From Polaromonas jejuensis NBRC 106434 (GTDB lineage: Bacteria > Pseudomonadota > Gammaproteobacteria > Burkholderiales > Burkholderiaceae_C), in NCBI RefSeq assembly GCF_001598235.1, contig NZ_BCYO01000006.1:62001-126000 (forward strand): 64,000 nucleotides of DNA, written 5' to 3'. This document shows, piece after piece, positions 26,548 to 36,726 of this stretch. A program made the position numbers and the translations under genes. A model generated the notes under the pieces. That model saw only the letters and a program-made list of their open reading frames with translations. It was not told the DNA's origin and searched no databases. Within the stretch, counting starts at the first letter, position 1. The number at the start of each line of letters is the position of its first letter.

Positions 26548-27996
26548 TCAACCGATGCTGTCTTCCAGGCTCACGCCCAGCAGCTTCTGCGCTTCCACCG
26601 CGAATTCCATCGGCAATTCCTTGAACACCGCCTTGCAGAAGCCGTTGACGATCATCGACACCGCATCTTCCGGCGAGAGGCCGCGGCTCTGGCAGTAGAA
26701 CAACTGGTCCTCGCCGATGCGCGAAGTGGAGGCTTCGTGCTCGACACGGGCGGTCGGGTTTTTCACTTCGATGTAGGGGAAGGTGTGGGCCGCGCACCGG
26801 TCGCCCAGCAGCAGCGAGTCGCACTGCGTGTAGTTGCGTGCACCGGCAGCGCCTTTGGCCACCAACACCCGTCCGCGGTAGGCGTTCTGGCCGTGGCCGG
26901 CCGAGATCCCCTTGGAAAGAATGGTGCTGCGGGTGTTCTTCCCGAGGTGGATCATCTTGGTGCCGGTGTCGGCTTGCTGATAGTGGTTGGTCAGCGCCAC
27001 CGAGTAGAACTCGCCGACCGCGTTGTCTCCCTGCAGGATCACGCTGGGGTATTTCCAGGTGATGGCCGAGCCGGTCTCCACCTGGGTCCAGGAAATCTTC
27101 GAGTTGGCGCCGCGGCAATCGCCGCGCTTGGTGACGAAGTTGTAGATGCCGCCCTTGCCCTCCTTGTCGCCGGGGTACCAGTTCTGCACCGTCGCGTACT
27201 TGATTTGCGCGCCTTCCAGTGCGATCAGCTCGACCACCGCGGCGTGCAGCTGGTTCTCGTCGCGCATCGGCGCGGTGCAGCCTTCGAGGTAGCTCACGTA
27301 GGCGCCCTCGTCGGCGATGATCAGCGTGCGCTCGAACTGGCCGGTGTTCCTGGCGTTGATGCGGAAGTAGGTGGACAGCTCCATGGGGCAACGCACCCCC
27401 GGCGGGATGTAACAGAACGAGCCGTCGCTGAACACCGCCGAGTTGAGCGTGGCGAAGAAGTTGTCGGTGTAGGGCACGACCGAGCCGAGGTATTGCCGCA
27501 CCAGGTCGGGGTGCTGTTGCACGGCCTCGGAAAACGAGCAGAACACAATGCCCAGTTCGCCCAGCTTCTCCTTGAAGGTGGTCGCCACGGACACGCTGTC
27601 GAACACCGCGTCCACCGCCACGCCGGCGAGCAGCGCGCGCTCCTCGAGCGGCACGCCGAGCTTCTCGTAGGTCCGCCGCAGTTCCGGGTCGACCTCGTCC
27701 AGGCTTTGCGGCCCGTCCTTGCGCGACTTCGGCGCGGAATAGTAGGCGATCTCCTGGTAGTCGATGGGCGGGTGGCGCACCGTGGCCCAGTGCGGTTCGG
27801 TGATCGTCAGCCAGTGGCGATAGGCCCGCAGACGCCATTCGAGCATGAAGTCCGGTTCGCCCTTTTTGGCCGAGATCAGGCGGATCACGTCTTCGGAGAG
27901 CCCGCGCGGCACCGTGTCCGTCTCTACGGCGGTGTAGAAGCCGTGTTTGTAGTCCTGGCTGATCAGTTCGTCGAGTTGGACTGTAGAGCTTGCCAT
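26548..27996 (-). CDS. sufB: Fe-S cluster scaffold SufB
   Basis: The 482-aa scaffold subunit on which SUF clusters form. [36 protein letters not shown] and the final [17 protein letters not shown] are family signatures, with several conserved Cys in the core. Start ATG 27996: AGGAG lies six bases upstream and is the proximal of three identical Shine-Dalgarno copies made by a 9-bp tandem repeat. The regulator gene lies 47 bases upstream. Confidence 0.95.
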   Translation of the reverse strand: MASSTVQLDELISQDYKHGFYTAVETDTVPRGLSEDVIRLISAKKGEPDFMLEWRLRAYRHWLTITEPHWATVRHPPIDYQEIAYYSAPKSRKDGPQSLDEVDPELRRTYEKLGVPLEERALLAGVAVDAVFDSVSVATTFKEKLGELGIVFCSFSEAVQQHPDLVRQYLGSVVPYTDNFFATLNSAVFSDGSFCYIPPGVRCPMELSTYFRINARNTGQFERTLIIADEGAYVSYLEGCTAPMRDENQLHAAVVELIALEGAQIKYATVQNWYPGDKEGKGGIYNFVTKRGDCRGANSKISWTQVETGSAITWKYPSVILQGDNAVGEFYSVALTNHYQQADTGTKMIHLGKNTRSTILSKGISAGHGQNAYRGRVLVAKGAAGARNYTQCDSLLLGDRCAAHTFPYIEVKNPTARVEHEASTSRIGEDQLFYCQSRGLSPEDAVSMIVNGFCKAVFKELPMEFAVEAQKLLGVSLEDSIG

Positions 27997-28003
27997 TGCC
28001 TTC

Positions 28004-28030
28004 TCCTGTTGCTCCTGTTGCTCCTGTTGC
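28004..28030 (-). repeat. three 9-bp tandem copies creating triple Shine-Dalgarno sites before sufB
   Basis: On the coding strand GCAACAGGA is repeated three times without mismatch, so AGGAG-type sites recur every nine bases ahead of sufB. Only the one nearest the ATG is well spaced. Copy-number slippage here would not change the proximal site but could alter ribosome standby binding. Confidence 0.7.
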
Positions 28031-28043
28031 GACCGGGTGCCTG

Positions 28044-28511
28044 CTACCGTCTCACCCCGGCACGCCTTGCTGCCGGGCCCACCAGCGCGACTACGTCCAC
28101 TGGCTGAAACACCGGTTGCGCCATGTCCGCCAGCGTGAGGTCGCTCAGCACGTGGTGAATGACCTGGTTGACGCGCTGCCAGTTGGCCCGCAGCGAACAC
28201 GAGCCCTCCTGCGCACACAGGCCAAGGGCGGCGCTGCACTCGGTCACGCCGACCGGCCCTTCCATCGCGTCGATGACCTGGGCGATGGAGATCTCATCCG
28301 GCGGCCGCGACAGCAGGTAACCGCCGTGGGCGCCGCGCAGCGACTGCAGCAGGTTTTCCCGTGCCAGCGTCTTCAGGACCTTGCTCGCCGTGGGGACCGG
28401 CACGCCGATCGCGGTGGCCACCTCGGCGGCGCTGTAGACGCGGGCCGGCTGCCGCGCCATGTGGGTCATGATCACGGTGCCGTAATCGGTCAGCTTGCTC
28501 AGTCTCAACAT
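28044..28511 (-). CDS. Rrf2/IscR-family regulator of the SUF operon
   Basis: The 155-aa winged-helix repressor-type protein begins [15 protein letters not shown], with recognition helix [17 protein letters not shown]. Three cysteines (Cys92, Cys99, Cys105) match the [2Fe-2S] ligands of IscR, so it likely senses cluster status. It is the first gene of the operon and probably autoregulates through the dyad just upstream. It fits the group annotated as SUF-system regulators in proteobacteria. An upstream in-frame extension runs through the promoter and is not supported. Confidence 0.9.
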   Translation of the reverse strand: MLRLSKLTDYGTVIMTHMARQPARVYSAAEVATAIGVPVPTASKVLKTLARENLLQSLRGAHGGYLLSRPPDEISIAQVIDAMEGPVGVTECSAALGLCAQEGSCSLRANWQRVNQVIHHVLSDLTLADMAQPVFQPVDVVALVGPAARRAGVRR

Positions 28512-28530
28512 CGCCGTGGGCTTTCGCTTT

Positions 28531-28557
28531 ATATAGAACCAGTTTAGTCCTAAATAT
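28531..28557. promoter_or_regulatory. candidate Rrf2-type operator/promoter of the SUF operon
   Basis: TAGAAC-N7-GTCCTA (28534-28552) is a dyad with one mismatch, extended by ATA on one side and ATAT on the other. It lies about 25 bases ahead of the regulator's ATG in an AT-rich patch that also contains TATATA/TATAAA -10-like sequences but no good -35 box. This suits autoregulation by the Fe-S sensing regulator (inference). Confidence 0.5.
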
Positions 28558-28664
28558 ACCCAGGATGCAAGCGTCACCCAGCATGAACAACGTTGAACGT
28601 CGGCTTTGGATGAACCCGCCATCAAGCTGCGCACCCGCGACGAATCGCAAGCCGCCCCCTTTGT

Positions 28665-28721
28665 TAAAAGAGAGCCGCCAGCGCTTGTCCGACAAGCGCG
28701 ACAGCTATCTTATTGATAGCA
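28665..28721 (-). repeat. dispersed repeat, copy D (with internal hairpin)
   Basis: Reads GCTATCAATAAGATAGCTGT on the minus strand, then a dyad GCGCTTGTC/GACAAGCGC (28681-28699), then GGCGGCTCTCTTTT. It lies between the SUF regulator promoter and the end of nadA. The hairpin and T-run could terminate minus-strand transcription, though nadA ends about 35 bases upstream of it. Confidence 0.65.
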
Positions 28722-28755
28722 TCCACGGCTTGCGCCGTGGACCAGGGCAAACGCC

Positions 28756-29877
28756 TCAGGCCGCGCCGATGTGCGGCACCAGGCCGGTCGTGGGCTGGCC
28801 ATTCCTGATCGCGGCGGTGAAAGCCAGCATGCGGTCAATCGGCAAGCGCGCGCGCAGGCCCAGCGCCGGGTCGACATGGACTTCATTGGCGCCGGTTTCC
28901 AGCACCTGCGCCAGCCCGGCCAACCCGTTCATGGCCATCCACGGGCAGTGCGCGCAGCTCTTGCAGGTGGCGCTGTTGCCCGCCGTGGGCGCTTCGATAA
29001 ACAGCTTGCCGGGGTTGAGCGTGCGCAGCTTGTGCATCATGCCGCTGTCGGTGGCGACGATGAATTCGGGCGCGTCCATCTCGCGCGCGGCCTTCAGGAT
29101 GGCCGAGGTTGAACCCACCGCATCGGCCAGCGCCACCACGTCCGCCGGTGACTCGGGGTGCACCAGCACCCTGGCCTTGGGATGTTCTTTTTTCAGGGCT
29201 TCCAGTTCGAAGGCCTTGAACTCGTCATGCACGATGCAGGCGCCGTTCCAGAACACCATGTCGGCGCCGGTTTCGCGCTGGATGTAGCCGCCCAGGTGCC
29301 GGTCGGGCGCCCACAATATCTTCTGGCCCTGCTCTTTGAGGGCGCGCACGATGTCCAGCGCGCAGCTGGAGGTGACGAGCCAGTCGGCGCGCGCCTTCAC
29401 CGCGGCGCTGGTGTTGGCATAGACCACCACGGTGCGGTCGGGGTGGGCGTCGCAAAAAGCGCTGAACTCATCGGCCGGGCAGCCCAGGTCCAGCGAGCAG
29501 GTGGCGTCCAGATCGGGCATCAGCACGCGCTTTTCGGGCGACAGGATTTTGGCCGTCTCGCCCATGAAGCGCACGCCGGAAACGACCAGCGTTTGTGCCG
29601 CGTGGTCGCGGCCAAAACGCGCCATTTCCAGCGAATCCGATACCAGGCCACCGGTCTCTTCGGCCAAGTCCTGCAAATCGGGATGGACATAGTAGTGCGA
29701 CACCATGACGGCGTTGCGGCTTTTAAGCAGGCCGCGGATGCGCTCTTTCAAGGCAAGCCGCTCGACCGGCGCGGGCTCGGCCGGCACGCGCGCCCAGGCA
29801 TGGCGCGTGCTGCAGGCTGAGGATTCGCCCGGGACGCCGGCCTGGGGCTGCTCATAGTCAACGCTGATGGTGGCCAT
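28756..29877 (-). CDS. nadA: quinolinate synthase A
   Basis: The 373-aa [4Fe-4S] enzyme condenses iminoaspartate with dihydroxyacetone phosphate to quinolinate. Cluster cysteines occur in [19 protein letters not shown] and [10 protein letters not shown], and [17 protein letters not shown] is the first-domain signature. ATG 29877 overlaps the nadC stop by one base (TGATG), with AGGAG seven bases upstream. Its cluster makes it a direct client of the neighbouring SUF system. Confidence 0.95.
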   Translation of the reverse strand: MATISVDYEQPQAGVPGESSACSTRHAWARVPAEPAPVERLALKERIRGLLKSRNAVMVSHYYVHPDLQDLAEETGGLVSDSLEMARFGRDHAAQTLVVSGVRFMGETAKILSPEKRVLMPDLDATCSLDLGCPADEFSAFCDAHPDRTVVVYANTSAAVKARADWLVTSSCALDIVRALKEQGQKILWAPDRHLGGYIQRETGADMVFWNGACIVHDEFKAFELEALKKEHPKARVLVHPESPADVVALADAVGSTSAILKAAREMDAPEFIVATDSGMMHKLRTLNPGKLFIEAPTAGNSATCKSCAHCPWMAMNGLAGLAQVLETGANEVHVDPALGLRARLPIDRMLAFTAAIRNGQPTTGLVPHIGAA

Positions 29878-30752
29878 CACAGGGCTCCTGGTTGAGCGTC
29901 AAAACGCATCGAGAAATCAATCGCCCGCACATCCTTGGTCAGCGTGCCGATGGAGATGCGGTCAACGCCGGTTTCGGCCAGCGCACGCAGGCCGTCCAGC
30001 GTCACGCCACCCGAAATTTCCAGAATCGCCCGCCCCTGGTTGATGCGCACGGCCTCGCGCAGCATCGCCAGGTCCATGTTGTCCAGCAGCACCATGCGGG
30101 CACCCGCCTCCAGCGCCTGCTGCAGTTCGTCGAGGTTTTCCACCTCGATCTCCACAAAGTCGGCCTTCGCGGCCAGTTGCGCCGCCTGCTGCATGACCTG
30201 CGCAATGCCGCCGGCGGCGGCGATGTGGTTTTCCTTGATCAGCACCGCGTCATACAGACCGACCCGGTGGTTGGTGCCGCCACCGGTGCGAACCGCATAT
30301 TTTTGCGCCAGGCGCAGGCCAGGCAGCGTCTTGCGGGTATCGACGATCCTGGCGCGGGTACCCGCCACAACAGCGACATAAGTTGCCGTTTTGGTTGCAA
30401 CAGCACTTAAAAGTTGTAAAAAATTCAGCGCAGTGCGCTCGGCCGATAGCAGGGCCTGGGCCTGGGCCGACACCTCGAACACCACCTGGTTGGCTTCGCA
30501 ACGCTCGCCGTCCTTCATATGCCAGACCAGCCTGGCCTGCGGATCGAGCTGCCTGAAGGCCGCCTCGGCCCACGCACTGCCGCACAGCACGGCGCTTTCG
30601 CGGGCCAGCACCCGGGCGCGCGCCTGGCGGACCGGGTCAATCAGGGCGGCCGTCAAATCGCCACTGCCCACATCCTCTGCCAGCGCACGCGCCACGTCTG
30701 CCCTGGCCAGCTGTTCAACAGCCTGTGCCGAAAAATCAAATGCTTTTGTCAT
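29877..30752 (-). CDS. nadC: nicotinate-nucleotide pyrophosphorylase (quinolinate phosphoribosyltransferase)
   Basis: The 291-aa enzyme converts quinolinate and PRPP to nicotinate mononucleotide and CO2. [20 protein letters not shown] and [16 protein letters not shown] are the QPRTase signatures, and [20 protein letters not shown] closes the barrel. ATG 30752 has only a weak ribosome-binding site; an upstream in-frame start at 30779 adds nine unlikely residues. It is first in the nadC-nadA pair and divergent from panD. Confidence 0.95.
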   Translation of the reverse strand: MTKAFDFSAQAVEQLARADVARALAEDVGSGDLTAALIDPVRQARARVLARESAVLCGSAWAEAAFRQLDPQARLVWHMKDGERCEANQVVFEVSAQAQALLSAERTALNFLQLLSAVATKTATYVAVVAGTRARIVDTRKTLPGLRLAQKYAVRTGGGTNHRVGLYDAVLIKENHIAAAGGIAQVMQQAAQLAAKADFVEIEVENLDELQQALEAGARMVLLDNMDLAMLREAVRINQGRAILEISGGVTLDGLRALAETGVDRISIGTLTKDVRAIDFSMRFDAQPGAL

Positions 30753-30922
30753 AAACAATTCAAAGAAAAGCTCGCACACGGGAGTGCATTAAACTAATTA
30801 ATAATTAAGAATCCTTGGCCGCCTGCCCAAATGTTACCGCTCCATGACGATGGGCACTGCGGCGCGGTGGCTTATCAACACATTTTGCGCCGTCTTTGGT
30901 CGCTGGCTTTACCCTTCCTACC

Positions 30923-31303
30923 ATGTTCAGAACCCTGCTCAAATCCAAAATCCACCGCGCCGCCGTCACCCATTGCGAGCTCAACTACGAAGGCTCCTGC
31001 GCCATCGACGAAGACCTGCTGGATGCCGCCAACCTGGGCGAAAACGAGCAGGTGCATATCTGGAACATCAACAACGGCGAACGCTTCATCACCTACGCCA
31101 TCCGCGCCGAACGCGGCAGCCGCATCATCTCGGTCAATGGCTCGGCGGCACGGCGTGCGGCGGTGGGCGACCTGGTCATCATTGCGGCCTTTGCCCAGGT
31201 GGAAGAAAAAGAAGTGGCGGGTTTCGCACCCAAGCTGGTGTTCGTCAACCCGGACAACCGCATCAAGGAAGAGCGCTCGACGATTCCGGTGCAAATGGCC
31301 TGA
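30923..31303 (+). CDS. panD: aspartate 1-decarboxylase
   Basis: The 126-aa pyruvoyl enzyme makes beta-alanine for pantothenate. Self-cleavage occurs between Gly24 and Ser25 in NYEGSCAID, generating the pyruvoyl group. Lys9 and Tyr58-type positions appear conserved. ATG 30923 fits the family start [13 protein letters not shown]; an upstream GTG adds nine residues. It is separated from panBC by the biotin genes, but all point the same way. Confidence 0.94.
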   Translation: MFRTLLKSKIHRAAVTHCELNYEGSCAIDEDLLDAANLGENEQVHIWNINNGERFITYAIRAERGSRIISVNGSAARRAAVGDLVIIAAFAQVEEKEVAGFAPKLVFVNPDNRIKEERSTIPVQMA

Positions 31304-31363
31304 TTGCCCCGCAGCGCCACCCGCGCACCCGGGCATTACCGCCCTTTTTAAAACGGGATCCCC

Positions 31364-32713
31364 ATGGACAACCCCTCGCTGATCCAGCGCAGCCTGCAGC
31401 ATGTGTGGCACCCCTGCACACAAATGAAGCGGCACGAGACGCTGCCCCTGGTGCCCATCGCCAAAGCCGAAGGCGTGTGGCTGTATGACTTTGAGGGCCG
31501 GCGCTACCTCGACGGCATCAGTTCCTGGTGGGTCAACCTGTTTGGCCACGGCCATCCGCACATCAAGGCGGCGCTGCGCGACCAGCTGGAGCAACTCGAT
31601 CACGTCATGCTGGCCGGCTTTACGCATGCGCCCGTGGTGGAACTGTCCGAGCGGCTGGGCGCCTTGACCGGTCTGGGCCATGCGTTTTACGCCAGCGACG
31701 GCGCCTCGGCCACCGAAATTGCCCTGAAGATGAGCGCGCATTACTGGCGCAACACGGGCCGCCCCGAAAAATGCCGCTTTGTCGGCCTGGCCGGCGGCTA
31801 CCACGGCGAAACCGTGGGCGCGCTGGCCGTCACCGACATCGCCATTTTTCGGGAGGCCTACGCACCGCTGGTGCGGCTGGCCGCCACCGTGCCGAGCCCC
31901 GATGCACGCGGCGCGCAGCCAAGCGAAAGCGCTGTAGACGTGGCACACCATGCGGCCGCAGGCCTGCAAAGCTGGCTGGAGCAGCACCACGCCAGCACCG
32001 CCGCCCTCATCGTCGAGCCCCTGGTGCAGTGCGCTGCCGGCATGGCCATGCATGACGCCGCCTACCTGCGCGAGGCGCGCGCGCTGTGCGAGCGCTACGA
32101 GGTGCACCTGATTGCCGATGAAATCGCCACCGGCTTTGGCCGCACCGGCACGATGTTTGCGCACCAGCAGGCCGGCATCCGGCCCGACTTCATTTGCCTC
32201 TCCAAAGGGCTGACCGGCGGCACCCTGCCGCTGTCGGCCGTGCTGACCACCGATGCGGTCTACCAGGCGTTTTACGACGACGAGGTGGCACGCGGCTTTC
32301 TGCACTCGCATTCCTACACCGGCAACCCGCTGGCCTGCCGCGCCGCACTGGCCACGCTGGAGCTGTTTGAACAAAGCGACGTACTGGCGCACAACGCCGC
32401 ACTGGCGCAGCGGCTGGACCAGGCCTTTGCGCCGCTGACGCAACATCCCTCGGTGCGCCATGCGCGCCGGCAGGGCATGATCTGGGCCTGGGACATCGAC
32501 GAAGGCTTTGACGGCACCAAGCCGCAGCCCGGGTTTGCCAGCCGCTACGCGCGGCAGGCGATGGCGCAAGGGGTCGTCTTGCGCCCGATCGGCAACACCC
32601 TGTATGCCATGCCGCCCTACGTCCTGGATGCGGAAACGGCCGCCCATCTGGCGCAAGGCGCACTGGCCGCGCTGCAGGCCACGCTGGCCGACAAAGGCGA
32701 TGCCCGTGACTGA
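31364..32713 (+). CDS. bioA: adenosylmethionine-8-amino-7-oxononanoate aminotransferase
   Basis: The 449-aa class-III PLP aminotransferase transfers the amino group of S-adenosylmethionine to KAPA in biotin synthesis. Lys281 in CLSKGLTGG binds PLP, and WWVNLFGHGHP, GGYHGETVGAL and ADEIATGFGRTG are the expected motifs. It starts 60 bases after panD and overlaps bioD by 14 bases, so bioADF are translationally coupled. Confidence 0.95.
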   Translation: MDNPSLIQRSLQHVWHPCTQMKRHETLPLVPIAKAEGVWLYDFEGRRYLDGISSWWVNLFGHGHPHIKAALRDQLEQLDHVMLAGFTHAPVVELSERLGALTGLGHAFYASDGASATEIALKMSAHYWRNTGRPEKCRFVGLAGGYHGETVGALAVTDIAIFREAYAPLVRLAATVPSPDARGAQPSESAVDVAHHAAAGLQSWLEQHHASTAALIVEPLVQCAAGMAMHDAAYLREARALCERYEVHLIADEIATGFGRTGTMFAHQQAGIRPDFICLSKGLTGGTLPLSAVLTTDAVYQAFYDDEVARGFLHSHSYTGNPLACRAALATLELFEQSDVLAHNAALAQRLDQAFAPLTQHPSVRHARRQGMIWAWDIDEGFDGTKPQPGFASRYARQAMAQGVVLRPIGNTLYAMPPYVLDAETAAHLAQGALAALQATLADKGDARD

Positions 32714-33398
32714 CGCCCGGCCCAAGGCACTGTCCATTTTCGTCACCGGCACCGACACCGGCGTGGGCAAAACGCTGGTCAGCACCGCCCTGCTGCATGC
32801 TCTGGCAAAGCACCATGCCCGCGTGGTGGGCATGAAGCCCGTGGCGGCCGGCACGGAACTGATCAACGGCGTGCAGGCCAATGAGGACGTGCTCGCCCTG
32901 CGCGCAGCCGCCACCTGCAGCGTGCCGCCCGAACTCGACAACCCGGTGCTGCTGCCCGACCCGGTGTCGCCGCACATCGCCGCCGCGCGCGCCGGTGTGC
33001 AGATTGACATCGGCCATCTGGTCGCCTGCCAGCGCGCGCTGACGACACTGGCCGATGCGGTGGTGGTGGAAGGCGCAGGCGGCTTTCTCGTCCCCCTCTC
33101 TGCAACCGAGACCGGCGCCGACCTGGCACAGGCTCTCGATCTGCCGGTGCTGCTGGTGGTAGGCTTGCGGCTCGGCTGCCTGAACCACGCCCTGCTGACC
33201 GCCGAAGCGATTCGCGCGCGCGGACTCACGCTGGCCGGCTGGGTCGCCAACCATGTGGATGCCTCCATGCTGGCACAGGAAGACAATATTGCCTTTTTGC
33301 GGCAAAAGCTGCAAGCCCCGCTGCTGGCCACTATTCCCTACCAGTCCACGCCCGACCCGCGCGCACTGACCTTCAACCTTCCACAGACATGGCAATGA
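32700..33398 (+). CDS. bioD: dethiobiotin synthetase
   Basis: The 232-aa ATP-dependent ligase closes the ureido ring from DAPA and CO2. The P-loop GTDTGVGKT is at residues 17-25, MKPVAAG carries the catalytic Lys, and [12 protein letters not shown] the Mg/ATP contact. The ATG lies within the 3' end of bioA (14-base overlap) and the end overlaps bioF by 10 bases. Confidence 0.95.
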   Translation: MPVTDARPKALSIFVTGTDTGVGKTLVSTALLHALAKHHARVVGMKPVAAGTELINGVQANEDVLALRAAATCSVPPELDNPVLLPDPVSPHIAAARAGVQIDIGHLVACQRALTTLADAVVVEGAGGFLVPLSATETGADLAQALDLPVLLVVGLRLGCLNHALLTAEAIRARGLTLAGWVANHVDASMLAQEDNIAFLRQKLQAPLLATIPYQSTPDPRALTFNLPQTWQ

Positions 33399-34591
33399 CA
33401 AACTCCTGGCTAGACGACTTCCCGGTGCGCATCAAAGAACTGGACCACGCCCACCTGCGCCGCCGCCGCGCCGTGGTCACACCCGACGGCGGCGCACGCC
33501 TCAAGGTCGACGGGCGCAGCATGCTGGCCTTTTGCAGCAATGATTACCTGGGCCTGTCCCAGCACCCCGAGCTGGTGCAGGCGGCCTGCGCCGGCGCCCA
33601 GGCTTTTGGCGTGGGCTCGGGCGGCTCGCCGCTGGTGAGCGGCCACAGTGCCGCCAACGAAGCGCTGGAGCAGGAATTGGCCGCCTTTGTGGGCCTGCCG
33701 CGCGCGCTGTACTTTTACGCAGGCTTTTCCACCAATGTCGGCATCATCCCGGCGCTGATGGGCGCCGGTGACGCGATCTTCTCGGATGCGCTGAACCATG
33801 CCTGCCTGATCGATGGCGCCCGGCTCTCGCGCGCGCAGATTCACCGCTACGCGCACCTTGACCTGGCCGCGTTGGACCACGAACTGGCGCACAGCAGCGC
33901 CCGCCGCAAACTGGTCATCAGCGATGCCGTCTTCAGCATGGATGGCACCTGCGCCGACATTCCCGCCCTGCTGGCCCTGTGCGAGCGGCACGACGCCCTG
34001 CTGCTGCTGGATGACGCGCACGGCTTTGGCGTCAAGGGCCCGCAAGGCCGCGGCAGCCTGGCCGAGGCCGGGCTGTATGGCGCCCAGGCCTCGCGCCGCG
34101 TGCTCTACATGGCCACGCTGAGCAAGGCGGCCGGTGCGGCCGGTGCCTTTGTGGCCGGCGACGACGCGCTGGTGGAGTGGCTGCTGCAAAAAACCCGCAG
34201 CTATATTTTTGCCACCGCCGCGCCCGCGCTGCTGGCCAGCGCCCTCAGCGCCAGCCTGCGCGTGATTGCGCAGGACGAATGGCGCCGGACTCACCTGAAC
34301 CAGCTGATTGCGCGCCTGCGCAGCGGCTTGACGGCCGGCCTGCAGGGCAGCGGCTGGCAGCTGTCGGAATCGCATACCGCCATCCAGCCGCTGCTGATCG
34401 GCCCCAACGACAAGGCACTGGCCGCCATGCAAGGCCTGCGCGAGCGGGACATCTGGGTGCCGGCGATTCGCCCGCCCACGGTGCCCGAGGGCACGGCCCG
34501 CCTGCGCATCGCGCTGTCGGCCGCGCACACCGAGGCCGATGTCGACCTGCTGATTGAAACCTTGACCACCCTGGCCAAGACCTTGCGCTAA
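33389..34591 (+). CDS. bioF: 8-amino-7-oxononanoate synthase
   Basis: The 400-aa PLP enzyme condenses pimeloyl thioester with alanine. Lys246 in [11 protein letters not shown] holds PLP, and [22 protein letters not shown] and [11 protein letters not shown] are family motifs. The start is ATG 33389 or 33395. It overlaps bioD. No bioC or bioH lies in the cluster, so pimeloyl-thioester synthesis is encoded elsewhere. Confidence 0.95.
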   Translation: MAMTNSWLDDFPVRIKELDHAHLRRRRAVVTPDGGARLKVDGRSMLAFCSNDYLGLSQHPELVQAACAGAQAFGVGSGGSPLVSGHSAANEALEQELAAFVGLPRALYFYAGFSTNVGIIPALMGAGDAIFSDALNHACLIDGARLSRAQIHRYAHLDLAALDHELAHSSARRKLVISDAVFSMDGTCADIPALLALCERHDALLLLDDAHGFGVKGPQGRGSLAEAGLYGAQASRRVLYMATLSKAAGAAGAFVAGDDALVEWLLQKTRSYIFATAAPALLASALSASLRVIAQDEWRRTHLNQLIARLRSGLTAGLQGSGWQLSESHTAIQPLLIGPNDKALAAMQGLRERDIWVPAIRPPTVPEGTARLRIALSAAHTEADVDLLIETLTTLAKTLR

Positions 34592-34653
34592 ACCCGTTGC
34601 CAACGCCGCCTCCGCTAGACTCCGAAATCCATTTTCCTGAAGGAAAGCCCAAA

Positions 34654-35676
34654 ATGTCCACCCCTGTAGAACAAGTCGTCACGCTGCACCGCCCCCGCCC
34701 CGCCGAGGCAAAAGCCGGCAGGCCTGAGGCCGAGCGCTGGAGCATCGACGCGATCGAAGCCCTGTTCAACCTGCCCTTTCCCGAACTAATGCACCGCGCC
34801 CAAACCGTGCACCGCGAAAACTTCGACCCGACGCTGGTGGAATTCGCCACCCTGCTGTCGATCAAGACCGGTGGCTGCGCCGAAGACTGCGGCTACTGCC
34901 CGCAGGCGGCGCGCTATGACACCGGCGTGGAAGCCAGCAAGCTGATGGAGCCCGAGGAAGTGCTGGCGGCCGCCCAGCGTGCCAAGGACGCCGGCGCCAC
35001 GCGTTTTTGCATGGGCGCGGCCTGGCGTTCGCCGAAAGACCGCGACATTGAAAAAGTCGCCGAACTGATCCGCACCGTCAAGGGCCTGGGCCTGGAAGCC
35101 TGCGCCACGCTGGGCATGCTGGAAGACAGCCACGCCCAGACCCTGCAAAGCGCCGGCCTGGACTATTACAACCACAACCTCGACACCGCGCCCGACTTTT
35201 ACGGCGACATCATCACCACGCGCGACTACCAGGACCGGCTCGACACGCTGGCGCGCGTGCGCAACGTCGGCGTCAAGGTTTGCTGCGGCGGCATCGTGGG
35301 CCTGGGCGAAACACGGCGCCAGCGCGCCGGCCTGGTGGCCGAGCTGGCCAACCTCACGCCCTACCCCGAGTCGGTGCCCATCAACAACCTGGTCAAGGTC
35401 GAAGGCACGCCGCTGGCGAATCAGGCCGACCTCGATCCGTTTGAGTTCGTGCGCACCATTGCCGTGGCCCGCATCACCATGCCCAAGGCCCGGGTCCGCC
35501 TGTCGGCCGGCCGCCAGCAAATGGGCGACGGCGTGCAGGCGCTGTGCTTCCTGGCCGGTGCCAACTCGATTTTTTACGGCGACAAGCTGCTGACCACCGG
35601 CAACCCCGACACCGACGCCGACCTGCACTTGATCGAGCGCCTGGGCATGCGCCGCGCGGCACCTGACGCCCGCTGA
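34654..35676 (+). CDS. bioB: biotin synthase (radical SAM)
   Basis: The 340-aa radical-SAM enzyme inserts sulfur into dethiobiotin. The [4Fe-4S] site is Cys75, Cys79, Cys82 in CAEDCGYC; the [2Fe-2S] ligands fall in [14 protein letters not shown] and related Cys/Arg positions. ATG 34654 has AAGGA upstream; the open frame extends 19 codons further without a site. It follows bioF by 62 bases. It depends on Fe-S clusters from the SUF system encoded 6 kb away (inference). Confidence 0.96.
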   Translation: MSTPVEQVVTLHRPRPAEAKAGRPEAERWSIDAIEALFNLPFPELMHRAQTVHRENFDPTLVEFATLLSIKTGGCAEDCGYCPQAARYDTGVEASKLMEPEEVLAAAQRAKDAGATRFCMGAAWRSPKDRDIEKVAELIRTVKGLGLEACATLGMLEDSHAQTLQSAGLDYYNHNLDTAPDFYGDIITTRDYQDRLDTLARVRNVGVKVCCGGIVGLGETRRQRAGLVAELANLTPYPESVPINNLVKVEGTPLANQADLDPFEFVRTIAVARITMPKARVRLSAGRQQMGDGVQALCFLAGANSIFYGDKLLTTGNPDTDADLHLIERLGMRRAAPDAR

Positions 35677-35759
35677 GGACAGGTGTATCGTCCGGCTGTG
35701 GCCGCGGCTGGAAAGCGCGGCCCCGGCCAGCCAGACCCGCTATCACTTCGGATGGAACC

Positions 35760-36665
35760 ATGAGCTCAACCAACGTTTCCACAGCCCCGCCCGGCGCCAC
35801 GCCTTACGGCACGCTGCCGCCTGCCGCCACGCCCTCGGCGCGCAAGCCCATGAGCCTGCCGCGCCTGCGCGAAATGCATGCGCAGGGCGAAAAAATCACC
35901 ATGCTCACCGCCTACGACGCGACCTTTGCGGCCGTGGCCGATGCCGCCGGCGTGGAATGCATCCTGGTCGGCGACTCGCTGGGCATGGTCTGCCAAGGTT
36001 TGAGCAGCACCGTCGGCGTGACGCTGGAGACCATGCGGCATCACACCGAGTGTGTGGCCCGTGGCCTGCGCCGCGCGCACGCCACGGCCTGGCTGATCGG
36101 CGACCTGCCCTTTGGCAGCTACCACGAGTCGAAAGAGCAGGCCCTGCGCAGCGCCGTGGTACTGATGCAGGCCGGCGCCCACATGGTCAAGCTCGAAGGC
36201 GGCGGCTGGACGACAGAGACGGTGCGCTTTCTGGTCGAGCGCGGCATTCCGGTCTGCGCCCACCTGGGCCTGACGCCGCAAACCGTGCATGCGCTGGGCG
36301 GCTACCGCGTGCAGGGCAAGACCGACGAATCCGCCGCCCAGCTGCGGCGCGAAGCGATTGCGCTGCAGGACGCCGGCGCGTCCATGATGGTGCTGGAAAT
36401 GGTGCCGGCGGCGCTGTCGGCCGAGCTGACCCAGCAGCTGACGCACTGCTCCACCATAGGCATAGGCGCGGGCCAGGGCACGGCCGGCCAGGTGCTGGTG
36501 CTGCACGACATGCTGGGCATGAATTTGGGGAAAATGCCCAAGTTCGTGCGCAACTTCATGGAGGGCGATGACAACAAGAGCGCAAGCGTGCGCGGCGCCA
36601 TGGAAGCCTATGTCCGCGCCGTCAAGGACGGCAGCTTTCCGGTGAACGCCACCCACGCCTGGTAA
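35760..36665 (+). CDS. panB: 3-methyl-2-oxobutanoate hydroxymethyltransferase
   Basis: The 301-aa TIM-barrel enzyme adds a hydroxymethyl group from methylene-tetrahydrofolate to alpha-ketoisovalerate. [19 protein letters not shown] and [21 protein letters not shown] are signatures. About 30 Pro/Ala-rich residues precede the core [13 protein letters not shown]. Followed by panC 61 bases downstream. Confidence 0.94.
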   Translation: MSSTNVSTAPPGATPYGTLPPAATPSARKPMSLPRLREMHAQGEKITMLTAYDATFAAVADAAGVECILVGDSLGMVCQGLSSTVGVTLETMRHHTECVARGLRRAHATAWLIGDLPFGSYHESKEQALRSAVVLMQAGAHMVKLEGGGWTTETVRFLVERGIPVCAHLGLTPQTVHALGGYRVQGKTDESAAQLRREAIALQDAGASMMVLEMVPAALSAELTQQLTHCSTIGIGAGQGTAGQVLVLHDMLGMNLGKMPKFVRNFMEGDDNKSASVRGAMEAYVRAVKDGSFPVNATHAW

Positions 36666-36726
36666 ACCCCGCGCCGCCGGCACGCCTGCCCGTCGCGCGG
36701 CCAGCGGCCCCTAAGAAGGAAACAAG

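Noticed and set aside
31322..31350. GGGC-ATTACC-GCCC followed by T-run between panD and bioA
   Set aside because: Only a four-base stem; too weak to call a terminator, and panD and bioA may be cotranscribed.
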